Assembly: GCA_014529385.2 (NCBI GenBank)
Contig: CM043945.1
Coordinates: 148,074,241-148,138,240 of the forward strand
Reading direction: 5' to 3'
DNA: 64,000 nucleotides
Source of the DNA: Adiantum capillus-veneris
Taxonomy: Eukaryota > Streptophyta > Polypodiopsida > Polypodiales > Pteridaceae
The notes beneath the pieces are model-generated. The model worked only from the letters and a program-made list of their open reading frames with translations. It was not told the DNA's origin and did no database searches. A program made the position numbers and the translations under genes. Of this stretch, positions 11,690 through 22,271 are shown piece by piece; position 1 is the stretch's first letter; each line of letters starts with the position of its first letter.

Positions 11690-12930
11690 GAATGAAATGG
11701 CTTTTTTGTTGCTCCGCCGTCTCTTTAGCTTTTTGTTCTGCTTCTTGGGCTTCTTTCTGCCTCCTGATACATTCTTTCCAGTAACTCTGTGGGGTCTTCG
11801 GCCTGTTTCCTAGCATGGTGCTTTGTTCTTGGTCCTTTCAATTCAATGGGTACCCACTTTGCAGGATCCTTGCCTTGAGCTTGGTGGCTGCATTCGTAGG
11901 AGTGATTTTCTCTTTCAAACTTGGCCTATTTCTGTTGTGACTCCTTTTGATGTGTTGCCACGGCTTTTGTTTCATTTCCTCGATACGTGCTCTTCTTTCC
12001 TCATTATCGGAGATTTCACTACTATGACGTTCTAGCGATCTCTCAACAGATTCTTCATCAGATTTGTATGTTCTCTTGGTAGATCTTGTGGCTTGAGGGG
12101 AAGGTTGTGCTGACACGATCCAAGTGTTCTGATCTGGGGTAGATAGAAAGTTGTCTGCCATGCCGATAGCATGGTAGGCAATTCTTGTTAGAACCTCTGG
12201 TGCTCCCAGATATGTTATCTTACCCTCTTTCTTTGTCCCTTTCAGTGTGGACAACACGTACTGTGCATGGACGATTGGTTGCCTGGTTGTTGACTTGAGA
12301 ACTTGTGTAAAAGTGGTCGCAACCGCATGATTGGGTGTCGTATACCTTGGCGGTCTCTTGGCAAGGAAGTGGAAGTGTTTGTGGTATAATCTTGCAGGTT
12401 CTTCCACTTGTTTTTGGATGAGATCGGCAAAAGTCGCAGCAGCAATTTCCTTGGTGAAAGTCCCTGCTATTTTTCCTTCTCTTGCTCTCATGGTCATTCC
12501 TTCTGTTGGGGAAGTTTGAGAGCTTCTGCCACTGTCTCTTTTTTAAAGTAATCACCACTTCAACTTTGTTCCCTTGCTGGTCAGAGTTTTGGGTGGTTCT
12601 ATCTTCTTTGATTGTGGACAAGAGCTCATAATCTTTTTGGAAATCCACTCCACATGGCTCTTGTTCGTAAAACTCTCTGAGCCCCATCCTTCTGTTGGCT
12701 TCTTTTGTCTCGGGCTTTGCGACGACATCATAGACTTCTTTTGGTAGAAGTTGCAGTTCTACCTGATGTCCTTCTTCTCTCTCGAATCTACATGTGAACA
12801 CTGTTGTGATACTCTGAGTGAAATATGGGCTCATTCGGGTGCACAGGATGAAAATGGTGCCAGATTTAGGCTTTAGGTCTCTGAAATAGTAAATGTAAAG
12901 AAATTTTGAGATTTTAAGCTCCAAATTCAT
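11690..12930 (-). pseudogene. Extra-ORF protein of the Athila/Tat-like family, truncated copy (outer element)
   Basis: Open frames at 12220-12930, 11838-12497 and residual matches down to about 11690 are homologous to the N-terminal half of the ORF at 22272-24888. Shared phrases include EEGHQVELQLLPKEVYD, KPETKEANRR, GTFTKE, AATFADLI, RPPRYT, NHAV, TFTQVL, LTRIAYHAIGMADN and a Ser/Glu-rich patch RHSSE. The frames are joined only through frameshifts, so it is dead. It ends abruptly near 11690. The order helix-rich domain then charged region resembles the gag- or ORF1-like plant transposon proteins of Athila relatives; I cannot assign a function. It lies downstream of the integrase, the position of env-like ORFs in some Athila elements. 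Confidence 0.65.
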
Positions 12931-13015
12931 TCAAACTTGGCTAGTGGGCTTAGGACATCATGTACTTTGGTCCTACGATGGCAAAATTGCAAATTTTCCC
13001 CATCTAGGCAAAAAG

Positions 13016-13037
13016 GTAAATAATCACAATTATTAAG
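13016..13037. repeat. Degenerate copy of the 22-bp palindrome
   Basis: GTAAATAATC is intact on the left; the right arm is AATTATTAAG, only partly complementary. It lies 284 bases before the next copy. Confidence 0.6.
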
Positions 13038-13299
13038 TTTTTCATCAAAATGAACATTTTTTAGTGCATCTTGGTTCTAGGCATGGTATAGACCCTGTGT
13101 ATGTGATATGAGGTGATTTGGATCAAAAAATGTGGCTCATAACTCAAAATTTCACTTACAAGGACTTCTTTGCGTTTTTTGGTAATTTTCCAAGTTATAA
13201 TTGATCATTTTGGCTCCTACTTGAAATTTGGCATGTACTAGGTGTGTACAAGTGATAGGTTAGGTGATGATACAATTTTCAAGCCAAAATATTACAAAA

Positions 13300-13321
13300 G
13301 TAAATAATCTCGATTATTTAC
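13300..13321. repeat. 22-bp palindrome
   Basis: Left arm GTAAATAATC, centre TC, right arm GATTATTTAC: perfectly complementary arms. Upstream, on the minus strand, of the extra-ORF copy ending at 12930. Confidence 0.85.
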
Positions 13322-14890
13322 AACAGTCAACTTTTTCTTGCAAAACTTGAAAATTTTGACCTACACACATTCTATACACTTAACACAAGTCCTAAATTGA
13401 ATTTGGTAAACTTTGGTCTTGCCGGTATCACTTCATGCTTTGTCGACTTTGAAATCACCGATTTTTGTGACTACATGGCCTGTAGAGTTGGTTAGTCACT
13501 TTTCAGGCTATGGACTTGTCCGCAACATAGTAGTGAAGCAACTCATCCAATTTTGGTCCATTTTGAGTCAGTTTGACCTCGTATTTTGTCACTTTGTACC
13601 CTTCTAGTCGTTTTCTGCTTTTTGAGGGCTTGGTTTGATTTTTTTAATGAAACCAATCATATACATTGTGTATAGACCTCATATTTAAGGTGTCTGTGGA
13701 GTCATAATCCAATTCTGGCATCTGCAAAAAATATAGCTTTTCTACTTGGGACCCCCTCGACCCTTGCCGAATGGTCAACTGTTGAATAGAAGTATTATAT
13801 TATGTTGGGGCATGATACAATTCAAATCTCATCCGATTTGGTTGAGCTGACAGGCCAATATGGTCGATTTTTTGTCGTAAGTCTTCGTGCACTGCTCGAA
13901 TTCTAGGGTTTTTTCTAGGGGTTTAGACTAGCTACCGGCCATACAAAATGGATCATTGATAAGTATAGAACTTACCCCTCATGTCTTGTGTGAGACGGCG
14001 CATTAGGAAAAGTTTGGACTAAAAAATGGGCCTTGTAAGAATTGTTGATGTGGCATAGCTTTCAAAAAGTGGGGATCGGTAAATTTTTTGCAAATAAGAT
14101 CCAAAATTGTCGGAGGTTGGATATTTAGAATCTACTCTTCAAATGCTATCTATTGATATATAGCATGCATGTATCGGGCATTGCCTTCATGTAGATCTGA
14201 TTGAAAAAAAATAGCATAACTTTCATAGAAGTCATCCAAACTTTTCGGACCTTGGATCTTTAGAATCCATTTTTCAAGAACTTTCCAATGATAGGTCATA
14301 TCATGGGGTTCTAAGAAATATTTAGAGGGGTCTACCGGGTTGCTTTCTTTTGTACAACTTTGATGATGTGGCACTCTTAAAAGACCCAAAAATGAGTTCA
14401 AAATTTTTCTACTACTTAAAACAGGTGACTGTGGACTCCGAAAAATACACGTGAAGAGGGTCGAAAAGCTCTCTCAAAAGGCATCAAGTGGAAATGAGGT
14501 AATTTTAGCCTGCCCTGGGTATCTATACTCGGACTTCCCGAACCATTTTTCCCCAGATTCCCCTGTTAGTCATGTTATGCCATGAAATCTCAAAAATTTT
14601 CCCATCGGATTCCTATAGCTCATTCTGCAAGCATTCTGCAAAAGTATGTCTGGCTGCCTAATTTAAGATTCCCGCTTCTATCTGCAATTTGATTGAATTT
14701 TTTTGTGCTTGTTGCCTTGTCTTTCTGATCACCACCTTGTCTTCCATCTAAAATTCTTTGCTATTTGTTATTATTTTTTGACTTGTTTATTGAAAAAATC
14801 AAAGAAAATAACAAAATCCGCTAAAAAAGCAAAGTAAAAATCCAACAATTAAGAAAATCCATTGAAAACCACATCTTTATTGTTTTTTGT
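13322..14890. other. Non-coding part of the outer retroelement or flanking DNA
   Basis: No ORF above 85 codons and no recognised domain. A repeated phrase pattern (TTTCAAAAAGTGGGG, CAAACTTTTCGGACCTTGGAT, TTTAGAATC) suggests diverged internal repeats near 14050-14300. An AT-rich self-complementary patch (about 14760-14900) precedes the integrase break. Confidence 0.45.
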
Positions 14891-15604
14891 TGGATTTCTC
14901 CATTTTTAAGTCTCTTGCTCTTTGACGGCGTTTACTCATATCCTCGGGAAATGTTCGGCTCGATAAGTCAGTAACTAGATAGTTACTCAACTTAGGAATA
15001 GGTACCTTTGGAACAATGTTACGTGAGGTATGGGTGTCTGTTTTTGACATTGAGGACAATCCTTTACAAAAGAGCGAACATCACTCCTTATAGTTGGCCA
15101 ATATACTCCAAGTCTCAAGATCCTTTGCATAGTTTGATCTTCCGCAAAGTGAAGTCCTACTATGGTAATATGTGCTTGACTTACGTATTGGGTTTTCTCT
15201 TTAGGATTAATGCATAAAAGCAATATTCCATCTTGGTTTCTTTTGTATAGCCTACCAGCTAGTAATTGATACATAGCCGATTGCTCAATTAATCCGATTG
15301 TAATAGCAAGTGGTATTTGCGAATCCACTTGAGCTATGGTCATCAATGATACCATATTTTTCAACAATCGAGGTATCATTTCCACGGTGAACAGATATGC
15401 ATTGGTTAGATCATCATCCACTCCTTTAGGTGGTTCCCCTAAAACAATCCTATACAAATGATTTGCTCTTTGATGAGTAGTGCCCCTTTTCACAACTACA
15501 GTGAAATCAAATTCCAGAAGAATGATGAACCATCTCACTATTCTTCCTGTGCTGCATGGCTTGTTGACCAAGTACAATAAGGCTTGGTGGTCCACAAAGA
15601 ACAC
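14891..15604 (-). pseudogene. Integrase N-terminal part of the outer Athila/Tat-like element
   Basis: The 205-codon frame (14987-15604) begins in the RNase H/connection region (FVDHQALLYLVNKP, RWFIILLEFDF) and runs into the integrase zinc-binding domain. H-x-C type residues are visible around GLHFAEDQTMQRILRLGVYW with DCPQCQKQ (C-x2-C). The catalytic integrase core is missing: similarity to the inner copy (29200-29720) stops at about 14895. The element is truncated here or rearranged. Minus strand, directly downstream of the RT/RNase H frames. Confidence 0.75.
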
Positions 15605-16883
15605 AAATTTGTTTGCTATTAGGTAATGTCTATACTTTTTTACGGCTTAGATAATTCCTAATCCTTCCCTTTCGGTGGTGGTATAATTCTTTTCGGACAT
15701 TTTCAACTGTCGACTAGCATAAAGAATAGGAAAATCAAATTTTCCATTCCTGGTTGAGCTAGTATACACCCAATGAAAAAATTGGAAGCATCTACATGTA
15801 TGTGGAATATCTTATTCCAATCTGGTGCTTTCAATATTGGAGCTGAAGTGAGAGATTTCTTAAGCTTCATGAAGGATCCTTCACACATCATTCCATTCAA
15901 AGTGTGTAATCAAGATATACATGGGGTTTTGCAATTATAGCGTACATGTAAATGAATCGTCTGTAATATCCAGAATGTCCCATGAAGGCTTGAACCCCCT
16001 TGACTGTTGTTGGTATAGTCAAATCAACAATAACATAAATCTTATCCATATCAGTAGTTATGCCCTTTTTAGACACTATATGTCCAAGAAGTTTTCCTTG
16101 TCTACCCATGAATGTGCACTTTTCAGGATTTAAACAAATCCTATAAAGTCTACATTTTTTGAATATCTGTTTGAGGTGTTCAAAATGATCAACCTGAATT
16201 GATGAATGTATGCATAGATCATCCATATATACATCTAAGAAATTCCTAAGATAATCTTTAAAATCATGGCTCATCAATCTTTGGAAGGTGGAAGGAGCAT
16301 TAGTTAACCCAAAAGACATAACCCGATAGAAAAAAATACCCCATTCCATTGCAAAAGCAGTTTTATGCTGATCGTTTAGGTCAACCAAAAGTTGATTGTA
16401 TCCCAAAAAGCCGTCTAAGAAGCTGTAAGCTTCTTTTCTTGTAACGCTTTCTGAAACATGCTCAGTGATTGGAAGAGGAAAGTTGTCTCTAATGGTAGCT
16501 GCATTCACTTTCTTGAGGTTGACACACACTCATAATTTTCCGTTTTTCTTGGGTACTACCACAATTGGAGACACCCAATCTATGTGTTCAATTTCATAAA
16601 TGAATTCGGCTTCACTTAGTTTTTCAATCTCTTCTTTGATGTTTTTGGCAAATATCTCATTATATGTGTATGGCCTTTGTCTACTTGGTTTCGCATTATC
16701 TCTCATGGGTATGATATGTAGATAGATTTCTGGATCAACGCCCTTGAGATCCTTATAAGACCAAGCAAAGATATCTCGGTATTCTTTCAGTAAGCTTAGC
16801 AAAAGCTCTTCTTCTTCTTCTTCTTCTTTTGTTAGGTCATTTGCAATGTAGGCAGGCATAGACTCTTCTCTTGGTTCAGCCAA
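15605..16883 (-). pseudogene. Reverse transcriptase and RNase H of the outer Athila/Tat-like element
   Basis: Frames 16530-16883, 15897-16529 and 15703-15900 read in order on the minus strand. The RT begins with SPIVVVPKKNGKL, continues across an in-frame TGA (position ~16530, where the inner copy has Arg) into VCVNLKKVNAATIRDNFPL, then SFGLTNAPSTFQRLM and YMDD with the catalytic aspartates, and KKGI/GYYRRFI of the connection. RNase H shows FHIHVDASNFFIGCILAQPG. Frameshifts separate RT and RNase H. The family copies RNA to DNA in cytoplasmic particles; this copy is inactive. Confidence 0.88.
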
Positions 16884-16931
16884 GTCTATCTTTTTTGCGT
16901 TTTCAGGCCCTTCGTAGGACTCGCCTTGTTT

Positions 16932-17487
16932 TCATAGTTCTCTAACAGGCTCTTCGACTATGATTTTTTGATCTTGGAGAGTATATTTCTTGTAATGGGA
17001 TGGAACACTCGTTACATCTTTACCATTCTCTTTTGTGGTTTCTATTTTGATCATAGATATCTTCTTTAGAGCTTTTTGCAACTCTTGATACTTCTTTTTC
17101 AGCTCAACTCGTGTCATGGTTGACTCCTTGTCATGTTTTTTTGGCTTTGCTTGAGTAACCTTCCTCGTCTTTCTTGATGTTTTCAATATTTTTGGATTTA
17201 CATGTGAAGGATATCTGCCAGTGATTTTACCCTTGACACAATCATGTGCATCTATCTTCATCAGGAATTGTGTTCTACTAGAGATTGATGACATAGGTCT
17301 AGCTTTCACATTTCTGGTGTCTCTTTTTTGTCTATACCATTTTTGTCCTCTCGGTTTCTAGTTAGGAAAGTCAAAAAACTTTTCCTCCCTCCTTTCATGA
17401 GTAGCTTAGCTCTCATATGTTCTTTTCCGACCCCGAATCATCTGAGATAGATGAATGTTCTTCTAACTCATCCGTTGCATCATAGTA
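16932..17487 (-). pseudogene. Lys-rich linker between protease and RT (outer element)
   Basis: The 125-codon frame 16932-17309 is homologous to 31202-31645 in the inner element (shared TQFLM, IDAHDCVK, KITGRYPS, SRKTRK, KKKYQELQKALK, VPSHYKK). It is a charged linker with no catalytic motif. Homology to the inner element continues to 17487, where the inner element has inserted. Confidence 0.75.
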
Positions 17488-17492
17488 GAGGT
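17488..17492. repeat. Target-site duplication GAGGT, left copy
   Basis: GAGGT directly precedes the LTR starting at 17493 and is repeated directly after the LTR ending at 38719. Confidence 0.9.
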
Positions 17493-18397
17493 TGTGGGAA
17501 GCATGTCTAACCTCACCATCCTATCTTATTGCAGTATTAGCGAGAACCACAATTAAATTATCAATCCATGGGATGAAGCTGACTCGACTAGTGCAAAGAG
17601 GCTATAAGAGGTTGTCAATCTCTCCGAAAACAACTAACAACTCGTATCTAACTCAAGCTACACTCAAGTGACTGAAATCACGAAAAGCCAATCGCTCATC
17701 GGCAAACAAATCACAACCATTACAACATCAGATGACATCAAAACATAACAAAACTTCTAGGACAAGTTTATAAGACCTAAGCACACATGCTTATGGTTTC
17801 AAACCCCACTTTAGTTCAAGTTCCAAAATCGTGATTATTAACAGCAATGATGTTTCCGACTCACAATGCATCTAAATGCTTAGCAATGATACCCCAATAC
17901 TCCGTCTATGCTTAGTTTTTGATTTAAAAGTGTAAATTCCTAGTTATGACAAAATTAGGCTGCAGGTCGGTGATGCCAAAAGCTACAAAATACTGTGAAC
18001 TGCTTACGTCAATGCGTAGAGATCTTACCTGCGGTTGCAATGCAACAAACGCATTTGTAATGTGACAACCGGGGAGGGAGTAGGAAGCACGAGAAGGAGA
18101 GGAGTGAGCACCGTTAGCTCACGCTGTGTATTTCTTATCCAAAACTTATAAAAGACTTACAAAATTTGGCTTTTCTACCTTAGCCAAGGTTTTTGGGTTC
18201 TCAAAACTAATAATATGGAGTTCTACCAAAGCTAGGAATGACTGGCTGATACAATCTGGAGGCTTGTAGCCCTGGCTCATTAATTATAGTGTTTATCCGA
18301 GAAAATAAGAGCTACAATATTCCCAATATATCAAAATAATAAATTTTTTACAAAGAGAACTCCAAAAAATGGTGTACGTGTTAGCTTGCTGCTAACA
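17493..18397 (-). repeat. 3' LTR of the inner element, 905 bp
   Basis: Reads, on the plus strand, TGTGGGAAGCATG ... TTGCTGCTAACA; on the element's strand it starts TGTTAGCAGCAAGC and ends CCCACA. Collinear with 37805-38719 over its whole length, with scattered substitutions and small indels (visibly several per 100 bases). Contains the half palindrome GATTATTAAC near 17832. Confidence 0.93.
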
Positions 18398-18416
18398 TTC
18401 CCCCCCTCCTCGCCTG
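18398..18416 (-). other. Polypurine tract of the inner element
   Basis: On the minus strand GGCGAGGAGGGGGGGAA immediately precedes the 3' LTR, the expected primer for plus-strand DNA synthesis. Confidence 0.85.
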
Positions 18417-18564
18417 TGTTGTCCCTTGACACAACTTTATGGGCTGAAATAGTTTTCGGATTGATGGCTGGAGAGGCAGTCTTTAAGCACATCCAGTACC
18501 TTCTAGTATATGATTTTTCTTTCTTTGTCTGGCACTTGCAGAAATTTCATGGTCACTTTATTCT

Positions 18565-19566
18565 TCAGCTCGACCCCGCTGAGTAGCCTACAAATCTGGA
18601 TGTGAGGTTGCTGATCACTGGTGCAAAGATCTTTGCTCGCCAAGTGAAGAATCCAGTGTAGAAAGTTTCCTCAAATGCCAACATATTGCTTGATGTACAT
18701 CTAGCATAGAAGCCGTAAAGGACTTCTTCCAAAGGTTGCCCACTCAGATCATAGCACAAGCCTTTGTTACCTTCTAAAAATGGCATCCATGGGGCTCCTG
18801 CTTGCTTAGGCTCATTAAAAACTTGGATGCATGTGAGAAACATTCTGCAGATTTTTAATAGCAGTGCGTAGGAGAGATCCAGTAGACTCTTGAAGAAAGA
18901 CATGGCACCCGTGAGGGTTTTCACCATGTATTCCTCTGTTGCTTGTCCTCTCTCTGGAGCTGGCAATATGGGGTAGTTCAGCCAGGTTGGCCGCTTCTTT
19001 GTCAGTGCCTCATACTCCTGCCATGTCCTTACTCTCGGTTCATGACAAAATGTGGAATCTCTTTGTAGGGCTGCAGGTGATCTTGTGAACAGAATCAGAT
19101 ATCTCGGATTCTTGTTCAACTAGCTTAACCTCTACTTTGGGTGGTCTTTATCTGTGCCATCTTCTTGCATGTCTTTGTACAGCCTTTCTTTTACCTGTGG
19201 TAGTTCCACTTTGATGAGAGGGTATGGCAGGGATTGTTGATGCCATTGTGCATTGATCTAATTGGGAGTGAGTTGAGTGACATTGACAGAGTGTAGAACT
19301 CTCAACTCCCAATTCATTGCGGGTTTCCACTTCTCATCCACCTCTTGGGTGATCTTCTCTTTCAGTGCATCCTCCTCAGCTTTTGATAGCTGGATCATAG
19401 ACAGTGTGTCTGCATCTGTGATGTTAATCTGGAAATCCTCTTCACCACTCGGCTCTGCTGTGGACTGTGTTTCCAACTCAGCAAATGAGACCGAGGGTAT
19501 GTCTATCTGCAGCGGCTTTGAAGTGCCTGCCTCATCTTGCATTTATGGCTTTCCATCTCTGAGGAG
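18565..19566 (-). pseudogene. C-terminal part of the inner element's extra ORF
   Basis: Frames 19258-19542 and 18565-19119. The first (MQDEAGTSKPLQIDIPS...) follows, in the same frame and after one TAA, the end of the coiled-coil ORF once the inserted LTR (19571-22267) is removed (...KRVNQ then LLRDGKP, stop, MQDEAG). Stops separate it from the 184-codon frame, which contains RTWQEYEAL, PTWLNYPILP and a hydrophobic stretch SFFKSLLDLSYALLLKICRM that might be a membrane segment. I recognise no domain. Position next to the 3' LTR is that of env-like ORFs in some Athila elements; an envelope role is not shown. Confidence 0.6.
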
Positions 19567-20404
19567 TTGGTGATAACCGTTTTTTGGCTCTCCATAATTG
19601 CTATACTAAGTTACTCCACCCTACCAAATTCACCCAAACGCTATGGCTATCCCTACCATTTCATTGTACATAGGCGTGTGTGAGTTAGGGGGCTTTTCCC
19701 ATATCTTCTTAAAAACCCTCAGCTAGCTAGTCACTGGGCTAGTTGAGCCAAAAAAATAAAAATAAATAAAAATAAATAAAAAATAAAAGTATATTATGGC
19801 CTCTTTGTGTGTAAATATTTCATTGTATATATGGCCTAAATATAGGGATTTTTTATAATTATTTTGATATTTTATTTAAATATTTCTACTTAGGTGTGTG
19901 TTTTATTAAACCTATGTACACCTTCTTTCATCCTCTTACACCATAATTATATTTTTTGCCAATATGTACATACTCTAACCTCATATTTTTCTTTTATACA
20001 AATCACTCCCACATTTTCACCCTCACCCTCGTGAAAACAAAAAATTGATTTCTACTCATTGGTTACTTTTATTATATTATTTACTTGCATACCTTTTCCT
20101 CTTTCACCCAAAATAATTCAAGGAGGGACCATATCATATGATTCCAATATCTTTCCATATCCATAACTCCTCCATATGTTTATTATTATTTTTACTCATT
20201 ATTCTAACACCATGTGCTCATTGAGCTAAAGTCCATGAATAGTCCATACACTAGTCCCACCATGTATATATTTCTTATTTCACCAATAATCCTCCTCCAT
20301 GCATGGGTCAAGGGCAACTTGAATGCTTTGTATTATAATATGACAAAGGAGGGGCTCACTCTTGGATGCATTGTACAAATTCAACAAAGGAGGGAGCCAC
20401 TAAA

Positions 20405-20595
20405 AGACTTTTGCAGGCATAAAAAACAGGCTTTTTGGTGAGAATTTTGGCACCTATCTCCACTCCGAATTTGGAGCGGTGGTCAAAAAAGAAAATGTAG
20501 CCCACGCTCTGAATAATCACCTCAAATTTTTTCATGATTTTTGGAGCTACCAGCGGTGAGATATGGTTTTTTGAGTGGACCCCAGTCTGCCCACT
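20405..20595 (+). promoter_or_regulatory. U3 block conserved with the Gypsy-array LTR
   Basis: Same order of short matches as in 50268-50460 and 58343-58535, in LTRs that are otherwise hard to align. It lies about 830 bases upstream of the TATA box here, against about 95 there, so the intervening DNA has changed. Possibly an enhancer-like or integration-neutral conserved part of U3. Confidence 0.55.
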
Positions 20596-21189
20596 TTTCT
20601 CACAAGTAGCCCTTAGTCTTCTCTCACCCTTCCACACACCTACTCACTCTTACACATCCCTCCCTCTCCTTCCCTCACTCAAACCTGCAATTTCCATGGC
20701 TTCTCCCACCCTCTTCACCATTACCCTTCTCTCTCATCCCTATAGTTCTTTTATGAACCTCTACATACATACACCCTCTCCATGTCTCTCTCTATTGCTT
20801 CTATGTTACAATTTCATTTACCTCTCCTAAAATATCTAAAATTCAGCATCTTAACCATGATAACTTCTGCAAATTGAGGATTTTTCATCAACAAATCCTC
20901 TTTTCATCGTGGTGGTCAACCGTGGCGGCGGCGTAAAGAAGCGAAGAAGAAGAAGAAGACCAGCGGTCATTTTTTCCACAATCTACACAAGGGTGAGTTC
21001 AAGCTTCTTCAAAGCTTCACCATCTCAATGATTCTCTTTTAATTCACCCCTCTTCCTTCATCAAATCAACTCACTCTACCCATTGTAAATGTAACATTAA
21101 CTTTCTAGTGATTACTAACGACTAACATACTAACACAAAATAGCATTGACCTAACCATAAAAGACACCTCACCTCAAGACATGTATAGT

Positions 21190-21191
<2 letters not shown>

Positions 21192-21240
<49 letters not shown>
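21192..21240. repeat. (CT)n microsatellite in the solo LTR
   Basis: A 49-base CT run, about 180 bases upstream of the TATA box. Confidence 0.9.
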
Positions 21241-21242
<2 letters not shown>

Positions 21243-21421
21243 CTTCCTTAAAACTTACTTTCACCTTATCTACCATCAATAATGCTCTCTTTTGAGCCCA
21301 CACCCATGACTCAAGCAGACAAACAAGGCCCGCAATGTTTTGATATTCAAAAAAATCATAATCCTGATTTGTTAACTTGTAAATTAGGATTTCCAATAAT
21401 CTTAATGAGGGGTCTCCAACC

Positions 21422-21429
21422 TATAAATA
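21422..21429 (+). promoter_or_regulatory. TATA box of the solo LTR
   Basis: CCTATAAATAGGCCCC followed by pyrimidine-rich and CA-rich DNA; typical plant core promoter. It would start transcription near 21450. Confidence 0.6.
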
Positions 21430-22271
21430 GGCCCCTCTCCTTCTTGTAAAACAACCTCCAACATCTCACATAGCACCCCAACACTCTATGCGTGAGGAGA
21501 GACTTAGGTGTAGCAACCACTTGTGAGCTTCACTCTTGGTGTGAGAGAAGCCTTCAAGCTACACATTGCAAGTGAGAGAGCGTGAGTTCCACAAATCTCA
21601 AAAACACTATTGTACATGCTCCTTCATCATCAATAAATTGAGGTTTGGTGCATCAAAGGCGTGATTCGACGTTTAAATCTTCGTCCTTCCATTTGTGCAA
21701 TACGGTTTGGTGAATTCAAGGTGACTTGTGTATTTTGAGTTTTATCGGTTGATCTTGATTTTAGAAAGTGTTTTAGTGTGTTTTTCATTGCCAGTTTTGT
21801 GTCCATTGTAAGAGGGTATTGTGGTGAGAGGTCTCCCACACCCTAAGACAGTGTGTGTGTGTTTTGGCAATGATTAGCAATCACTAAGCATTGAGTGAGT
21901 TTTGTACAAGTTCTACGATAGCATCATAACGAACCATCTCCATTTGCAAGTCACAAATAAGGTATTACGCAAGATCCTTCCCTCTCTCTCTTCCCTTTGC
22001 TCTAGCTCTCTCTGGTCCATTTCATGTGTGTCTTGGTGTGAGGTTGCTTGTGTGTGTTGTGTGGTGCATCTTCTTGGTTCTGCCAAAATCTCTCTTGCGT
22101 CCTAGTTCACATACCATAACTAGGTGGTGCCCCTATCTTGTTTGGGTTTGGCTGTGGGTTTGTTGTTGTGTTGTGCTTGTGGTTGCCCCAGCCCCAATTG
22201 AGCAGCACGGGAGCCTTGAGGGGTGTTTAGAGGTCGCCTCTCTTGTTGCCCGCCCCGGACCGCCTCATTGG

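Larger units (their letters stand above)
19571..22267 (+). mobile_element. Large solo LTR (2.7 kb) inserted in the extra ORF
   Basis: Begins TGATAACCG and ends CCGCCTCA (TG...CA), flanked by TTGG on both sides (19567-19570 and 22268-22271; TTGGT can also be read). Deleting it restores the minus-strand reading frame exactly. A TATAAATA box lies at 21422 on the plus strand. A block at about 20405-20595 matches the U3 of the Gypsy array (about 50268-50460): GACTTTTGC, GCATAAA, TCCGAAT, GGAGC, GAGATATG, CCCCA and TCTGCCCAC in the same order. So it is probably a solo LTR of a related Gypsy family in plus orientation. Confidence 0.8.

Noticed and set aside
21902-22105. Short ORF in the solo LTR with a faint likeness to the LTR small ORFs
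   Set aside because: Only a few aligned residues (Y-x-F, K-x-x-x-x-I); below what I can support.
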